Counted from the first letter of the stretch, positions 32,553 to 44,175 are shown. The stretch: 64,000 nt of DNA from Adiantum capillus-veneris (GCA_014529385.2 CM043944.1:54031268-54095267); one strand, 5' to 3'. Notes: generated by a model not told the origin, from the letters alone. Program-made: numbers and translations.

Positions 32553-35500
32553 ATGGCTGGATCACAGGACACTGCTCTTTACAATATCAAGAAGCTGGAT
32601 GGAACCGATTTCCCATCGTGGAAGAAGCAGATTTGGCACGTGTTGGTATAAAAGAAGCAGATAAAACCTATAAAGCTCAAGGGGATAAAACCAGAAGATA
32701 TGGACGAAGATGAATGGAGCGAAATGGATGAATTGGCACTTTCTACCATTATGCTGACTTTGGCAGAAAGCGTTTACTTCAATGTAGCAGACGAGATGTC
32801 GGCTTCTCAAGCATGGTTAAAGCTGAGTGATCTTTATGAGAAGCAGAGTGCAGCTTCACATGTATACTGGCTTAAGAAGCTTGTTGACTTGAAGATGAAA
32901 GAAGGGACACCTATGTCCAATCATCTAAATGAATTCAACACAATCTACAGTCAGTTGTCAGCTCAAGGTGTCAAGTTTGATGAACCTGTTGATCGCATTG
33001 CCGAAAAGTTGGGACACTTTTCGCACAGCTTTGAGTAATTCTGCACCTCCAGATGGTTTGAACATAGCAGGTGTAGAAGGAAGTCTGTTTACTGAAGAAA
33101 CCAATAGAAAGACAATGGACAAAGGCAAAGGAACAGCCTTAGTTGTCAGGGGAAGGACCAAAGAAAAGTACAAAGGTGGAAAGAGGAATCAGTCTCGTAG
33201 CAAGTCCCGCAGTGCTAAAGGCAAGAGTGACATAGAATGCTACCATTGTGGCAAGAAGGGTCACATGAAAAGAGACCGCAGAGAATGGAAAGCAGAAAAA
33301 GGCAAAGAGAAAACTGAAGACCATGGTGAGAAGAACAAGTCCTCAGTGAAGATTCAAGAAATAAATGTGACAAACTTTGTTGCAGAGGATGACAGTCTAG
33401 TGTCAGGAGACATCCACTTCTTGAAGAATACAATGGACTCAGCTCTTCTTACAGCATCTGATGGAAATGCACTGAGTGACTGGATTATAGACTCAGGGGC
33501 ATCACTTCATGTGTCTCCAAACAAGGAGTGGTTTACTTCTTATGTGACCACTAAAGATCATGTTCGGCTAGGCAATGGGCAGACATGTGAGATCTTAGGT
33601 GTTGGAGATGTTCAATTGAAGTTTCAGAATGGCTCTTCTTTCACGCTAAAGAATGTGAAACATGTTCCCGCAATTACAAAGAGCTTGATCAGCACAGGTT
33701 TACTTGATGATGCTGGCTACGTCACCACTTTTGGACAGAACATGTGGAAGATATCCAAGGGTTCTATGACAGTAGCACATGGAGTAAAGTCTGGAGGACT
33801 TTACATGATTTATGTATCAAATGTCTCTAAAAATGTAATCAATGTAACCGAGCAGCCGAACGTTTCTTTGTGGCATAGCCGGTTAGGACATATGTCCAAG
33901 AAGGGAATGGAAATCTTGTCTCGTTTTGGTTATTTGCCTGGCTTTTCATTTAATGATTTTGAATTTTGTGAACATTGTCTGTATGGTAAGCAAACACAAC
34001 AGCCACATAAGCATAGAAGCAGTAGAAGAGATACACAGTTGGCACTTGTTCATAGTGATTTGTGTGGACCTATGCCTAACCTATGTCTAGGGGGAGCTTC
34101 TTACTTTATGACATTTATAGATGATTACTCGAGGAAAGTATGAGAATCAGAGTGGCAAGAAGCTTAAATGCTTACGCACTGACAATGGTGGAGAGTATGT
34201 TTCAAAGGCCTTTCAGGACTTTTGTGAGTCAAAAGGTATAAAACGTGAACTTACTGCTCCTTACAATCCTCCTCAAAATGTTGTTGCTGAGAGGATGAAT
34301 AGGACCATACAAGAGAAGGTCAGAATTATGTTGTCTAATGCACAGCTGCCAAATGGGTTTTGGGCTGAAGCTGTATCAACAGCTGTTCATCTTGTAAATA
34401 GATCTCCTAGCAAGGTTTTGCAGAAGGATTCAGTGCTAGAGATGGAATGGTCAGGCAAAATGCCCTCATACAAGCATCTCAGAGTCTTTGGCTGTGAGGC
34501 ATATACTCACGTTCCAAAGGAATTTAGGAACAAACTTGAGCCAAAGAGTAGAAAGTGCATCTTTCTAGGCTATGGTAATTCTGGTGAGATGGGGTACAGA
34601 CTTTGGGATCCCGAATCCAGAAAGGTTGTCCGCAGCAATGATGTTCACTTTAAGGAATCCAAATATCATTCTAAACCAGAGAGGGTTGAGGAGATTAGAA
34701 GAGTTGTCTTCCGAGAAGATGGACCTGCACGTGCAAGACAAAATCTCAGGGCTTAAGAGGAGCAAGGACAGGATAGAGTGGAACCACAAGTTGTGACTGA
34801 GCCTGATCCACCTATTGTGCATAGATCTGGACGTGTCACGCGACCTTCTGATAGGTTTGTTCCATCTATGAACTATGTCATGTTGACTGATTGCAATGAG
34901 CCTTCATGTTACAAGGAAGCAGTGCAAATGAAGGACTCCGAGAATTGGCAATTGGCCATGCAGTCAGAGATGACAGCTCTGCATAAAAACAAGACATGGA
35001 AGCTAGTTAAATTACCACAGAAGGCTCTACCTTGTAAATGGGTTTATAGGTATAAGATCACCACTCATGATAGTCAGCCAAAGTACAAAGCAAGGCTTGT
35101 TGCCAGGGGCTTTAAGCAAGAACAAGGCATTGACTTTGATGAAGTCTTCTCTCCGGTGGTCAAGATGACTACATTGAGATGCTTTCTTGCATTGGTTGCC
35201 ATATTAGATTTGGTGTTGCACCAAATGGATGTCAAGACAGCGTTCTTGCATGGTGATTTAGATCTGGAAATTTACATGCAGCAGCCAGAAGGGTTTGTTG
35301 AGAAAGGCAAGGAAGATTGGGTATGGCAGTTATTAAAGAGTCTTTATGGCTTAAAACAATCACCGAGGGCATGGTACCATAAATTCCACAAGTTTATGCT
35401 TTCTCAAGGCTACAAACGTAGTGAGTTCGATCACTGTCTATATACAAAGAAGGCTAAGGATGGCACTTGGCTGATCCTTATTTTGTATGTGGATGACATG

Positions 35501-36445
35501 TTGATTGCTGGCAAGCACTTGGAAGAAATTTCAGCTTTGAAGTCAAAGATGGCAAAATCGTTTGACATGAAAGACATGGGTGAGGCAAGTCATATACTTG
35601 GTATGCGCATTGAGAGAGACAGATCAAAGAAGTTGATTTGGTTATCTCAAACAGAGTATATTGACAAGGTTTTGCAACGTTTCAATATGGAGAAGGGAAA
35701 GGCATTGAGTGTTCCATTGCCACCATATGTGAAACTTAGCAAACAAGATTGTCCTGTGTCTGAGGAAGAACAGGCTGAAATGGATAAGATTCCATATGCG
35801 TCTGCAGTGGGTAGTTTGATGTATGCAATGATTGCTACTCGCCCAGACATTGCATTTGCAGTGGGAGTAGTAAGTCGATATATGTCAAACCTAGGCAAGA
35901 AACATTGGGAGGCAGTGAAAGGAATATTGAGATACCTGAAAGCTACAAAGAGTATGCATATATGCGATGGGAGTCAGGAGCTAAGTGTAAAGGGTTTTAC
36001 AGACTCAGATTATGTAGGTGACTTAGACAACCGAAGGTCTACGTCAGGGTATGTCTTTACATTGGCTGATGGAGCAGTATCATGGCGTTCTAGATTACAA
36101 GATTGTGTTACTCAGTCTACTACAGAGGCTGAATATGTTGAAGCATTAGAGGCATGCAAAGAATGAATTTGGCTTAATCGACTAGTAACAGATTTGGGAA
36201 TCAAAGAAGAGATGCCTGTGTTATATTGTGATAGTCAAAGTGCTATACAATTGGCTCGCAATCTAGTTTATCACTCAAAGACAAAGCATGTGGATGTGAA
36301 GTATCATTTCATCAGGGAAATGCTCGAGGATAAGCAACTTCAGCTTGTCAAAGTTCACACCATAGAAAATCCTGCTGATCTACTTACAAAAGGACTTCCC
36401 TCAGAGAGCTTTGCGCATTTTCGCAAGCAGTTAGGTGTAGGGTAG
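32553..36445 (+). pseudogene. A2 gag-pol polyprotein, disrupted
   Basis: The start is the ATG at 32553 (MAGSQDTALYNIKKLDGTDF). Relative to A3, TAA at 32649-32651 replaces CAA, a 17-base deletion at 32990/32991 lies between CCTGTT repeats, a 65-base deletion at about 34141 removes the middle of the integrase core, TAA at 34754-34756 replaces CAA, and TGA at 36164-36166 replaces TCA. Six bases (two codons) are lost near 35020. The CCHC knuckle at 33238-33279 reads CYHCGKKGHMKRDR, so its last Cys is lost. Protease WIIDSGASLHVSP, LWHSRLGHMS, VKTAFLHGD, LYVDDMLIAGK and the RNase H motifs are present. It ends at TAG 36443-36445. Confidence 0.93.
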
Positions 36446-36487
36446 TACATCACTTCTCTACATCTCTTGTATATTAGCTTCTCTCAC

Positions 36488-36547
36488 ACTTAAAGTACCA
36501 CATTGGACTTTAAGTGGGAGGTTGTTGGGGTATAAAGCCCAATGTGG
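36488..36547 (+). other. A2 polypurine tract within nested inverted repeats
   Basis: ACTTAAAGT (36488-36496) pairs with ACTTTAAGT (36507-36515). Alternatively CCACATTGGACTTTA (36498-36512) pairs with TAAAGCCCAATGTGG (36533-36547) with 14 of 15 positions matched and one A-C mismatch, enclosing the polypurine tract GTGGGAGG and the LTR start in a 20-base loop. Confidence 0.75.
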
Positions 36548-36718
36548 TCGCCCAGGTAAGTGGACGGGCCGCCAGATATGTACACATATTCTTTTGTAAA
36601 AACCTAATAAGAACTCACTATGCTCTACACATTACAGTAGAGCAAGTTCACCATATTGTCGTGCTCTTCTTCTCGCACTCTCTCTCTCTCGCGTCGCACT
36701 TCCGCTCGTACTCCTTCA
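36523..36718 (+). repeat. A2 3' LTR
   Basis: TGTTGGGGTATAAAGCCC...CTCCTTCA, 196 bp, following GTGGGAGGT. The extra four bases over the 5' LTR are two CT units. Confidence 0.96.
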
Positions 36719-36899
36719 CTACCCCTCTTCTGTCTCTCTGTCATAGTGAGAATCACTGGCGCATGGTCGAAAAAAAGTAGTCCCTGCCTGAATGCAAACA
36801 TATCCCCCAATGTGACAGCTGTGGTCACATCTGTCACTGGAGCATGGTAAAAAGAAGCACTCCCTACCAGAATGCAAACACATCTCCCCATGTAACAAA
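36719..36899 (-). pseudogene. LINE endonuclease C-terminal piece with 81-bp tandem repeat
   Basis: Across A2 the LINE continues: the minus strand reads LLFFDHAPVILTMTERQKRG, matching the terminal S-D-H-x-P motif of L1 apurinic endonucleases. An 81-bp unit repeats (36754-36834 and 36835 onward), so the protein carries SASFYHAPV and LLFFDHAPV in tandem. The 5-bp CTACC at 36719-36723 is the A2 target duplication. The piece ends where copia D2 begins. Confidence 0.72.
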
Positions 36900-38000
36900 T
36901 GTGGTATTTTGATGAGATTTTCTCTCCAATAGTCAAGATGACTACACTTCGCACCGTGCTTGGTTTGGTTGCTATCCAGGACATGGAATTTGTCCAAATG
37001 GACGTGAAAACAACGTTTCTTCATGGGAATCTAGATAAAGATTTCTACATGAAACAACTAGAGGGTTTTGTATGTGAAACTCAAAAGCCAACGAGGGCAC
37101 AATTGGTATGTAGACTTAAAAAGGAACTTTGTGGCCTCAAGCAAGGTTCAAGGCTGTGGTATAAAAAATTCATGCAGTCTCAAGGTTACATAAGGAGTCA
37201 AGAGGATCATTGCTTATACATAAGAGATTTGAACGATGGTTCTTTAATCATCTTAATGTTGTATGTAGATGATATGCTCATCGTAGGGAAACCAATTAAT
37301 GAGATCAATCACTTGAAAAAGATGCTAAGCACTCAGTTTTCCATGAAAGACTTGGGAAATGCCAATCACTTTTTTAGTATGCGCATTAAGAGAGATAGGC
37401 AACGTGGAATTCTTGAATTGTCTCAAGAAAAGTACATCCACAAGGTCTTGCAACGTTTTAGTATGTAGGGGGAGGAGTCATTGAGTACCCCAACACAAGC
37501 ATATTTAAAACTTCGCAAGGAAGACTCTCCCAAGATAGATGCTAAGAAAGAGGAAACGACAAAAGTGTCATATTCTTCAGCAATTGGCAGTTTGATGTAC
37601 GCTATGGAAGCCACAATACGAGACATTGCACATGCAGTGGGGGTGGTTAGTAGGTACATGTCAACCCTAGAAAGAAACATTGGGAAGTAGCGAAGAAAAT
37701 CCTCAGATACTTGAAGGGTACAACTAGCAAGTGTTTACGCTTCAAGTACAGTGATGCATCTATTGTGGGTTGCACGGATGTGGATTATGTAGGTTGTGTG
37801 GATAATAGAATATCCACATCTGGCTATGTGTTCATGTTTGTTGGACTGCCTATCTCTTGGAGATTGTGTCTCCAAGACTGCACGTCTTCATCTACCACTG
37901 AGGCAAATTATGTTGTTGCGTCTAACGCCAGCAAGGAAGCCATATGGTTAGCTCGTCTAGTGGGAGATTTGGGCATTCACGAGGTTTCAGTACTCCACTT
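36900..38000 (+). pseudogene. D2 RT and RNase H segment (inverted part)
   Basis: Reads FDEIFSPIVKMTTLRTVLGL, VKTTFLHGNLDKDFYMK, LYVDDMLIVGK (RT active site intact) and then, after TAG near 37466, the connection and RNase H region (VSYSSAIGSLMYAM, CTDVDYVGCVDNR, SSSTTEANYVVASNASKEA). It ends at GIHEVSVLHF near 38000, where the last part of RNase H is lost. It is nearly collinear with D1 60207-61310. Further breaks lie near 37690. Confidence 0.87.
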
Positions 38001-38092
38001 TCTACTCCACTAACCAACTTTGTGTGTCTACTTCATCTTCTTCCCCCTTTATCTCCTTCCCTCTCTTGCACTCACGGATCCACGATCCCACA
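37998..38092 (+). repeat. D2 3' LTR, terminal 95 bp only
   Basis: CTTTCTACTCCACTAACC through CACGATCCCACA matches the last part of the D2 5' LTR (42971-43066 on the minus strand). The first half of the LTR and the polypurine tract are deleted. Confidence 0.8.
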
Positions 38093-38187
38093 TGGAGGTA
38101 GCCATGCTACTGTGCATGGGGCTGAGTTGCTATGTATGACCTTCAAGGTTTCCCATGTTTGGCAGCATTCTGGCTTTGTGCGCCCCC
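38093..38187 (+). pseudogene. Inverted 95-bp fragment, probably LINE endonuclease
   Basis: Directly after the D2 3' LTR end (...CCCACA) comes TGGAGGTAGCC. Joined to the LINE end at the far side of D2 (...GACTTCAACA), this gives GDFNMEV, the conserved endonuclease GDFN motif. The fragment is in opposite orientation to the rest of the LINE, which fits an inversion that included the D2 3' half and this flank. The downstream reading is degenerate. Confidence 0.5.
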
Positions 38188-40820
38188 CCACTTGCAAGGT
38201 AAAGCATGTTTTCCCTGTGGTAGTTCAACCAAATCCCATGTCTCATTCGCCATAATAAAATTGTATAGCATGCTCCCACTTAACGCTATCATCCATTTGT
38301 ATAGTTTCCTTGTAGCAGGCTGGCTCTCCACCGTCAGTGACCAAAATGTGGTGTATACCGGTTCAAACCGCTTGGACGCACGTGATACTCTTGCAGAGTT
38401 TCTTAGTGCTTGATTGCTGGACTTTGCTCTCCCTAGAGAAATAGTAGTTTCTTGCACTTGAGGATTAGGTGCATCACTACTAAATTGAGTCGATTCAAAG
38501 GCTACATCCTCAAATCGAAAGCGTATGTACTCAATTTCTTTAATGGGCTTCTTGTGCATCTTTGATTCATTGAAAATGACATGAGAGATATGAATTTGAA
38601 AGATTTTGGGTTCTAGAGACGATAGCCCACATGCACCATAGCCAATAAAAATGCATTTGTGACACCTAGGATCTAACTTGCAATGAAGTTCTTTGGGCAC
38701 ATGTGCATATGCCTCACATCCAAACACACGTAAATGCTCATAGCTTGGCATTTTCCTAGTCCACAATTCCTTTGGAATCTTGAAATTCAAGGAGAGCTAG
38801 GTGACCTATTGATAATGTGCATTGCTATTAGAATAGCTTCCCCCCAAAATTTTTGAGTAAGTTTTGCCATAGAAATCATAGAGATATCCCGCTCTTGAAT
38901 CGTGCGATTCATTATTTTAGCTATCCCATTGTGAGTAGGTGTGTACAGAGCAGTAAATTGCCTACGAATGCCTCTTCAATTGCAAAAATCCTTGAACTCC
39001 GTGGAGACATATTCTCCACTATTGTCCGTGAGAAAATCTTTGAGCTTTTTCCCTGATTAGTTCTCAACCATGGCGAGGATTTTTTGGAATGTAGTAAAGA
39101 ATTCTTCCTTATGCTTAAGAAGATACATCCACACCTTTTGGGTAGAATCATCTATGAACAAGAAAGTAGTTTGTCCCCCCTAGAGTCTTATGTGGCATTG
39201 GACTACTGTGCACTAAGTTTAGGGGTTCACCTAGTTTCTTGTTCAATGGCAAAGATGTCAACCTAGTCTGTTTGCCATATAGAAAATGCTCACAAAATGG
39301 AAAATCCGTGTAATCTAACACAAGTAACTAGCCAAAACATTGAAGTTTTTTCATTTCCTTTATGGCTAATATGCCCTAGCCGACTATGCCACAACTCAGT
39401 AGATGACAGCTCGGCAACATAGATAGAGTGTTCATCGACACTCGATACAAACATAGAGTACAAGGATCCGTTTTTATGACCTTTCATCATGAAAAGGTTT
39501 TTCTTGAGGATCTAAGAACGACTACCAAATACCGTAGTGTGGCCAAGATCATTCAATTTCCCTATTGAAAGAAAACTCTTTGTAAGCTTGGGCACATGTC
39601 TGACATTTTGCAATACAAAAGTAGTGCCGCTATGCATCTGAAGCTTCACATCACCAATACCAATAATTTCAAGCTTATAGGAATCACCAAGCTTGACTAT
39701 GCCCTACATGGACCCATAAGAGGAAAACCAGTTTCTACGTGGTGTGACATGAAAACTTGCACCAGAATCAAGAATCCAATTCTGTGTGTAACCCTTGTCC
39801 TGTGCAACCAAAGCATATGGAGTGAGATCCGAAGTGAAAATGAGAACATATGAGGAATTTGCTGTCACCTCTGCACGAATCTCTGCTGGCATAATGTTTA
39901 TCACTGGAGGAGGAGCATCCTCTACTACAGTGGTAGGCATGAGAGACTCAAACACGTTGATCTCCTCAATCTTTACCGTACTTTTGCCTTTGTCGGACTT
40001 ATCTTTTTGCATGTTCTTTTGGTATCTTAAAAAACTGCGACAATCCTTTTTGTAACGACTCTTTTTATGGCAATAGTAATACTCGACATTTCTGACACTG
40101 CGCTCTCTACTAGAGTTCTTGTTTCTGCTTGGACTATGAGGATTTCGTTCTCTACTTTTGCTTTTGTTCTTGTTGTTGTCACGGCCTCTTTGCTTTGTTG
40201 AACTGCCAGCCATATATGCATCTCCATCACTAGCAACTTCAAGAGATTTATGCCAAATCTCTTTAGTGAGCAACGCATTTGTGACATCATTGAACACTAA
40301 CTTGCTAGTGGGAGTTGAATTGCAAATGGCTTTGCAATATATGTCCCATGAACTGGGTAGAGAGTATAACAGGAATATAGACGAGTTCATCATCAAACTC
40401 ACTAAAGCCTTGAGATGTCAACTCATTGAACAAGGAGTTGAACTCATTTAAGTGTCCAGAAACTGTACTGCCTTCTTTCATGTTGAGCTTCATAAGGTTT
40501 TTCATGAGAATAACTTTGTTGGATGCACTTTTGCTCTCCCATACTAAACATAAGCTATTCCATAGATCCTTGGATGTTGTCTTCCCTATAATAGCAAAGA
40601 ACACTGACTCAACTAGATGTAGACGTATTGTAGCCATGGCTTTCATATCCAAAATCTCCCATTGAAGTGGTGTATAGCCATTATCCTCAGCACACTCTTT
40701 CAACGGTTATGATAGACCTTTGTTAGTCAAAACATCCTTCATGCGCTTTTTCCGCATGGTGAAGTTTCTGCCATCGAACTTGCGGATGAGATACTCCTCC
40801 TTTTTTGAAGAAGAAGCCAT
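38188..40820 (-). pseudogene. D2 gag, protease and integrase
   Basis: The ATG at 40820 opens MASSSKKEEYLIRKFDG, as in D1. Following are the UBN2-type Gag domain (40300-40703), a CCHC knuckle read as YYCHKKSRYKKDC (GH changed to SR, so it is damaged), the protease WILDSGASFHVTP near 39760, LWHSRLGHIS near 39380, integrase with NGGEYVST-like sequence near 39010, and the start of RT near 38195 (LPQGKHALPCKW). Multiple stops and frameshifts separate these. It is dead. Confidence 0.85.
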
Positions 40821-42956
40821 CACTGACAGGAGGGTTTGAAAGGTTCCAAATTATGGCAAGAAGCTGCAATTTTTTTGGCATAGTAACCTTTGTATCGAGA
40901 GAAAAATCTCAACCAAAATAGACTCAAAAGTGCCAACAATGCTAGTCATGACTAGCGGGAAAAATCCAACAGAGTCTCCTTTGTATGAAGAGTCAAAACT
41001 CAACTCAAAATACGCATAGAATGTGCCAACTGTGACTAATTGGGCACGTAAAAAACTATCACTTTTAGTGTCAATGGTCTTCCATACACGGCGTCAAGCA
41101 TAAAATCCCATAAGATACATCTCCTATGGCGAGGATACATGGCGGGGAACTCCTGCCACCTGTATCACCGAAGGTATCTCAACATTTGAGAATACTCTAG
41201 CTCAAAGAAACCTCATGCTATCGACTCTCCAGAGGCTATGTAGACTCAAAGACACTAGCCACAGTCTCAAAAAGGGCTCTTCTGGAACCGAGCCTCAGAA
41301 ACGAACGGGTAAATTGCCAAGACTAGCCAAATATGGCTCCACAAAAAAACAAGCATAGGCAGTATCTGCAACATACTCACATAGAATCTACAAGTGACAA
41401 AATCCTTGCTAGGATCAAGCTCTCAAAATAGCGAACAACATAAAACTATAACCATTATGAATACACCATGTGTGTGGCTGTAGCCCAAGTCTACATCTCA
41501 GTCAAAAAATATACGTATGCTAGATCTCCAACACGTACACCACTTGTAATGTCAATGTTGACAACTCTGCCTCCGAGCAGTGTGCTCGGGAAAAGCATCT
41601 CGCAAGAGACTATAAAAATGTGGTCAATGTGGGCTCAAAGTCCCCTATAAAACTGCGTGTCAATGTAGACTAGGAATGTCGGTGTCGATTTCCACCGTCA
41701 GACAAAAATGTACTTGATGTGGATATTGGGCGTCACTCCTCTATGACATAGGTACCTTGCCTGTGCATGCCATGAGTTAAACTGCTGATGAAGTTGATGC
41801 CAAAAAATGAAGTCGATGCCGCCTTTTGCCGCCAAACAAAAGTGCTAATCGATGCCAAAATTGAGCCGAGAGCCAATGATGCTCTCTCGCTCTACTTGTA
41901 TGCCAATATCATCAATAAGTTGAGGTCGTCGATGCTCAAAAAATTGAACCGAGCTATGTACCCAAGAGCGTGCTCACTCTCACTCTCTCACTTGCTCATC
42001 AAATCTCTCAAGCTTTGTAGTGGTGAGAGAATCTCTCTCTCTCTCTCTCTCTCTTTCTATCGCTCTCTTCCGCTTTATCTCTCAAGATTGCCCATGGTGA
42101 GAGAACCGTTATCTCTCTCTATCTCTACTCCGATGCCAAGAACTCAAGGGTCTCGCAAAGGATGTGTGTGAGTGAGGGGGCCGACGCCTGGTTGGTTGAG
42201 GACTTGGTGGGATTGAATCCTTTCTCACAAAGCCTTAAGAATATTTTTTTTCGTTTAAAGTCTCTGACAAAAAAATTGCTACAGACTAACGTGTGACAAG
42301 GAAGTGAAGAGAGCTTGATTTGCTTGCCTGCAGAGTGTGTGTGCACGCGTGCGTGCAACCACACACCTCTGGCGCTCGAGAGCTGCTCAAATTTGGCAAG
42401 ATAGATTTGATTGCTTTTGCTGCCCCAAGCTTGTGTTGCTTTGATTTGGAGCTTCCCGAGTCTATTCGCTACATCCCGAGAGGCCTTCAAGACTTCAAGG
42501 CTTGCCTATGCTTGCAATGGTCTGATTGCCTTCTAAATCCTTACGATGGTTGTCAACACTCGACTCTTCTCTCGGCAACCTACACCGTTTTATAAGCCTC
42601 AACTACACAGCGTTGCATCAAGGTTCTCAATTAACTTCAATTTTCCTTAATCTCCCCTGCTTGACTTTGATTTGTAGAGATTGCAAAAGTCTTCGACTTC
42701 ATTGCCCAAGCTTGCCTTGGACTTCAAGTTCTACCTCCATAGCTTCCAATCGATTTGTCATTCAAGCTTTTGATAAAGGTTGCTTTGCTCCGATGCTCTC
42801 CTCGCTCGATTACTTCTGGTAATGACCTAACGATGCTTGGATTTGCAGCATGACACTCAAGCTTTGATTTATCTGGGTAGAGCTTCCAAAAGCTCTCTCG
42901 ATTCCCTTCTCTACTAGAACTCCTACACACACGGAGTGTAGCTGGGATCTGCCTGC
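40821..42956 (-). other. D2 leader (about 2.1 kb)
   Basis: It aligns in minus orientation with parts of the D1 leader: GTATCACCGAAAGTGTCTCA-like sequence near 41160-41185 and the TTTGTAT...AGAGTCTCC boxes near 40880 and 40970. No coding domain. A CT tract of about 30 bases lies near 42022-42053. Confidence 0.65.
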
Positions 42957-42970
42957 GCTTTGATGCCAAT
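42957..42970 (-). other. D2 primer-binding site, degraded
   Basis: The minus strand reads ATTGGCATCAAAGC just inside the LTR; the intact D1 site is ATTGGTATCAGAGC. Two transitions have occurred. Confidence 0.8.
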
Positions 42971-43178
42971 TGTGTGGCGATCGTGGATTCGTGAGTGCAA
43001 GAGAGGAAAGGAGAGAAAGGGGGAAGAAGATGAAGCAGACACATAGAGTTGGGTTGGTGGAGTTGAAAGTGAGAGCTCAGGTCAACTCTCACTTTCTCTC
43101 CCTATATTCATTAGAGAGAAAAAGTAGCTATGGGGTGGTTCCCATGGCGACCTAGCTTACACCCCGGGTCCTCCAACA
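42971..43178 (-). repeat. D2 5' LTR
   Basis: On the minus strand it runs from TGTTGGAGGACCCGGGG to ...GATCGCCACACA, 208 bp, close in length to the 206-bp LTRs of D1. It contains GAATATAGGGAGAGAAAG, also seen in D1. Confidence 0.88.
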
Positions 43179-43376
43179 TGTTGAAGTCTCCCCCAACACA
43201 CCACTGATCTGCATGTGGAAAACACTCTATAATATGCAACCAAAACTCTATTCGTGCACTTACCACATTGGGTGCGTTCATGTTCAGGAAGCCCATGAGG
43301 CACCTGTGGACCTGCTTAGTAATCCACTGATGGCCAGCGAAACCATGCCCGTGAGAACCACACCCTAAGGAAGAAG
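43179..43376 (-). pseudogene. LINE endonuclease N-terminal part
   Basis: The minus strand reads CLMGFLNMNAPNVVSARIEF, then HADQWCVGGDFN. This is the L1 endonuclease pattern (N-x-YAPN ... GGDFN). The GDFN motif is where D2 inserted. To the right the LINE stops near 43376, before a purine-rich tract and the microsatellite block, so its 5' end is truncated. Confidence 0.8.
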
Positions 43377-43500
43377 GGGTTTGTTACCAAAATAAAAGAA
43401 AAGAAAAGAAAAAAAGCCCTTTACCACTCACCATTACCCCCCCCCCCCCAAAGGTTAACCACCAGTGGGGCGCCGCCAGTTTGGCCACACCCCTCCATTA
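43377..43500. other. Purine tract and C run bordering the LINE
   Basis: AAAATAAAAGAAAAGAAAAG is followed by a C run near 43438-43450. This marks the boundary between the truncated LINE and the simple-sequence block. Confidence 0.6.
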
Positions 43501-43512
43501 TCACCACAAGAC

Positions 43513-43514
<2 letters not shown>

Positions 43515-43576
<62 letters not shown>

Positions 43577-43596
43577 TGTCCGGCCCCGCTAAATAT

Positions 43597-43651
<55 letters not shown>

Positions 43652-43820
43652 TTGTCCACACTCTAGCCCCGGCGGGCCGTACCCCTACCCCCTCTCGTCC
43701 ACACTCCCTTCGGCCCTAAGCACCCCCCCCCCCCCCCCCCCCCCCCCCCCCTTTGTTTTCTTCCTCCCCCCCCACCCTGACAGACCACTGGCCTAAGCAC
43801 CCCCCCCCTTATCTACACCT

Positions 43821-43875
<55 letters not shown>

Positions 43876-44134
43876 GCAGCCGCGGTGGGCCTTAGGTCAA
43901 GCTCATCCTCTCCCTCTCTTCCCTCTCCCCCACCCTATCCTCTCACCCTCCCTCTCACTCCCTCTTCTTCCCTTGGCGGGAACCCGCCTTAGGGGGAGAT
44001 TATGTATATATATATATTCTACCCCCCCCCCCCCCTCTTGACTACGCTCACCCCCCTCGTTCTCGACGTTTCATGGCCCACGGCTCACCGCCGCCCTCGC
44101 GCAGTCCGGACCCAACGCCGATTGGAGCCACTAT

Positions 44135-44175
<41 letters not shown>

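Larger units (their letters stand above)
31280..36723 (+). mobile_element. Ty1/copia element A2 with target duplication CTACC
   Basis: The element spans 31285-36718 (5434 bp) and is flanked by CTACC on both sides (31280-31284, 36719-36723). It has LTRs of 192 and 196 bp, a tRNA-Met primer site, a 1.08 kb leader, gag-pol, polypurine tract and a 3' LTR. The LTRs differ by six substitutions and a 4-base CT indel (about 3%), so it is older than A1. It is closely related to A3 throughout and to A1 mainly in RT. It lies inside a LINE. Confidence 0.96.
36900..43178 (-). mobile_element. Ty1/copia element D2, 3' half inverted, inside the LINE
   Basis: A decayed relative of D1. The minus-strand part (38188-43178) holds 5' LTR, primer site, leader, gag, protease and integrase up to the start of RT. 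The remainder, RT to RNase H plus the end of the 3' LTR, lies at 36900-38092 in plus orientation. Undoing one inversion of 36900-38187 restores a normal minus-strand element apart from about 90 missing bases in RT and a deletion between RNase H and LTR. The right end sits exactly at the LINE endonuclease GDFN codons. Confidence 0.85.
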
